A stretch of DNA of 6,630 nucleotides from Chloroflexota bacterium. GTDB taxonomy: Bacteria; Chloroflexota; Anaerolineae; Anaerolineales; UBA4823. The notes below the pieces were generated by a model. That model saw only the letters and a program-made list of their open reading frames with translations. It searched no databases and was not told the DNA's origin. Shown here in pieces: positions 6,073-6,630 of the stretch. The stretch covers positions 1 through 6,630 of the forward strand of contig DAOVXM010000148.1 of NCBI GenBank assembly GCA_030636125.1. Reading direction: 5' to 3'. Within the stretch, counting starts at the first letter, position 1. The number at the start of each line of letters is the position of its first letter. The position numbers and the translations under genes were made by a program.

Positions 6073-6630
6073 ATGCGTAATCGCAGGATAATTATCTTCG
6101 CTGTTGCTTTCCCGCTGCTGTGTGTATTGGTTGCTTTTGCCTATTATTTGCCCCCAATTCATTCGCGTTTGTCTGGGCGGGTGAACAATTTACGCACGCA
6201 AATTAAGTATGCGCTCAACCCACCCGACGAGGCGCTTTTTGTCCCTCAAGAGCAGGTGGAGGATAACCCTCAGGTTCCAACCCTAACACCTACTCCAATA
6301 CCGCCATCTCCATCCCCAACGGCTACCATCCCGGGGCCGACTCTAACTCCACAACCCACATTGACCCCCACGCTACCTCCCACTCCGCTGCCCGAGAGCA
6401 TCTCTCTGGAGGGGGTAGTCTACGTGGATCAACACAACCGCTGGAATTACTGCGGTCCTGCCAACCTGACCATGGCGCTCAATTTTTGGGACTGGCCCGG
6501 CACCCGTGATAAAGTAAACGATGTGGTCAAACCCACCACAACCACTCCGAACCTGAATCTTCCCCAACCTAGGAACCTCCAAAAGAATCACATGCAGCAA
6601 GAGATACCCAATTACGTGCAGGACCATACC
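6073..6630 (+). CDS. Second C39-like cysteine peptidase, tandem paralogue (3' end outside window)
   Basis: The frame is open from ATG 6073 to the window end, giving 186 codons and no stop. It is nine bases after the stop of the preceding paralogue, so the two are probably co-transcribed; no strong Shine-Dalgarno sequence precedes it. Architecture repeats the first gene: basic N-terminus (RNRR), a membrane helix (about 6-25), the shared juxtamembrane block (YYLPP, HSRL, RVNN, QIK), a Pro/Thr/Ser-rich spacer (about 67-107), and the start of a C39-type domain with Cys127 in NYCGPANLTMAL. The catalytic His and any TPR part lie beyond the window. Between KP (153-154) and KN (171-172) it carries 16 residues where the first paralogue has seven. 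The spacer is more regular (repeated LTPTP-like units) than in the first gene. Identity with its neighbour at the membrane end and active site indicates tandem duplication followed by divergence. Confidence 0.85.
   Translation, partial: MRNRRIIIFAVAFPLLCVLVAFAYYLPPIHSRLSGRVNNLRTQIKYALNPPDEALFVPQEQVEDNPQVPTLTPTPIPPSPSPTATIPGPTLTPQPTLTPTLPPTPLPESISLEGVVYVDQHNRWNYCGPANLTMALNFWDWPGTRDKVNDVVKPTTTTPNLNLPQPRNLQKNHMQQEIPNYVQDHT

Overview
The window carries four complete or nearly complete protein genes plus two partial genes at the edges, with moderate G+C and short intergenic regions. The two housekeeping genes (tRNA 3'-end nuclease rnz and the DNA translocase ftsK/spoIIIE) are typical of free-living bacteria. 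The pair of membrane-anchored C39-type peptidase genes with Pro/Thr-rich linkers and TPR repeats is a style common in Chloroflexota, particularly Anaerolineae. That assignment is an inference from gene style; no taxonomic marker is present.

Layout. (1) 2-112: the 3' end of a + strand gene, or a very small membrane protein, closed by a strong bidirectional hairpin terminator at 131-169. (2) 299-1246, minus strand: ribonuclease Z, with a TTG start, a good ribosome binding site and a second hairpin just behind its stop codon. (3) 1247-1490: a 244-base divergent intergenic region holding promoters for rnz and ftsK and three separate inverted repeats, one of which brackets the ftsK -10 box exactly. 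(4) 1491-3854: ftsK, followed after 17 bases by a gene for a protein of the poorly understood 'FFLEELY motif' type (3872-4597), probably in the same operon. (5) 4610-4654: a perfect 21-bp inverted repeat with a 3-base loop, acting as terminator or a dispersed palindromic element. (6) 4735-6063 and 6073-6630 (cut by the window end): two tandem paralogous genes for exported or membrane-tethered C39-like cysteine peptidases. The first has an extended -10 box only six bases before its GTG start and is therefore probably translated from a leaderless mRNA.

How the parts work together. rnz and ftsK share a divergent control region but have unrelated jobs (tRNA maturation; chromosome translocation at the division septum). 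The FFLEELY-type protein is positioned as a candidate partner or passenger of ftsK. The two peptidase genes form their own transcription unit. They share a gap-free N-terminal block (membrane helix plus a conserved juxtamembrane segment), a low-complexity Pro/Thr/Ser spacer and a Cys-containing catalytic motif. The least-described content is this tandem peptidase pair and the dyads around the ftsK promoter.
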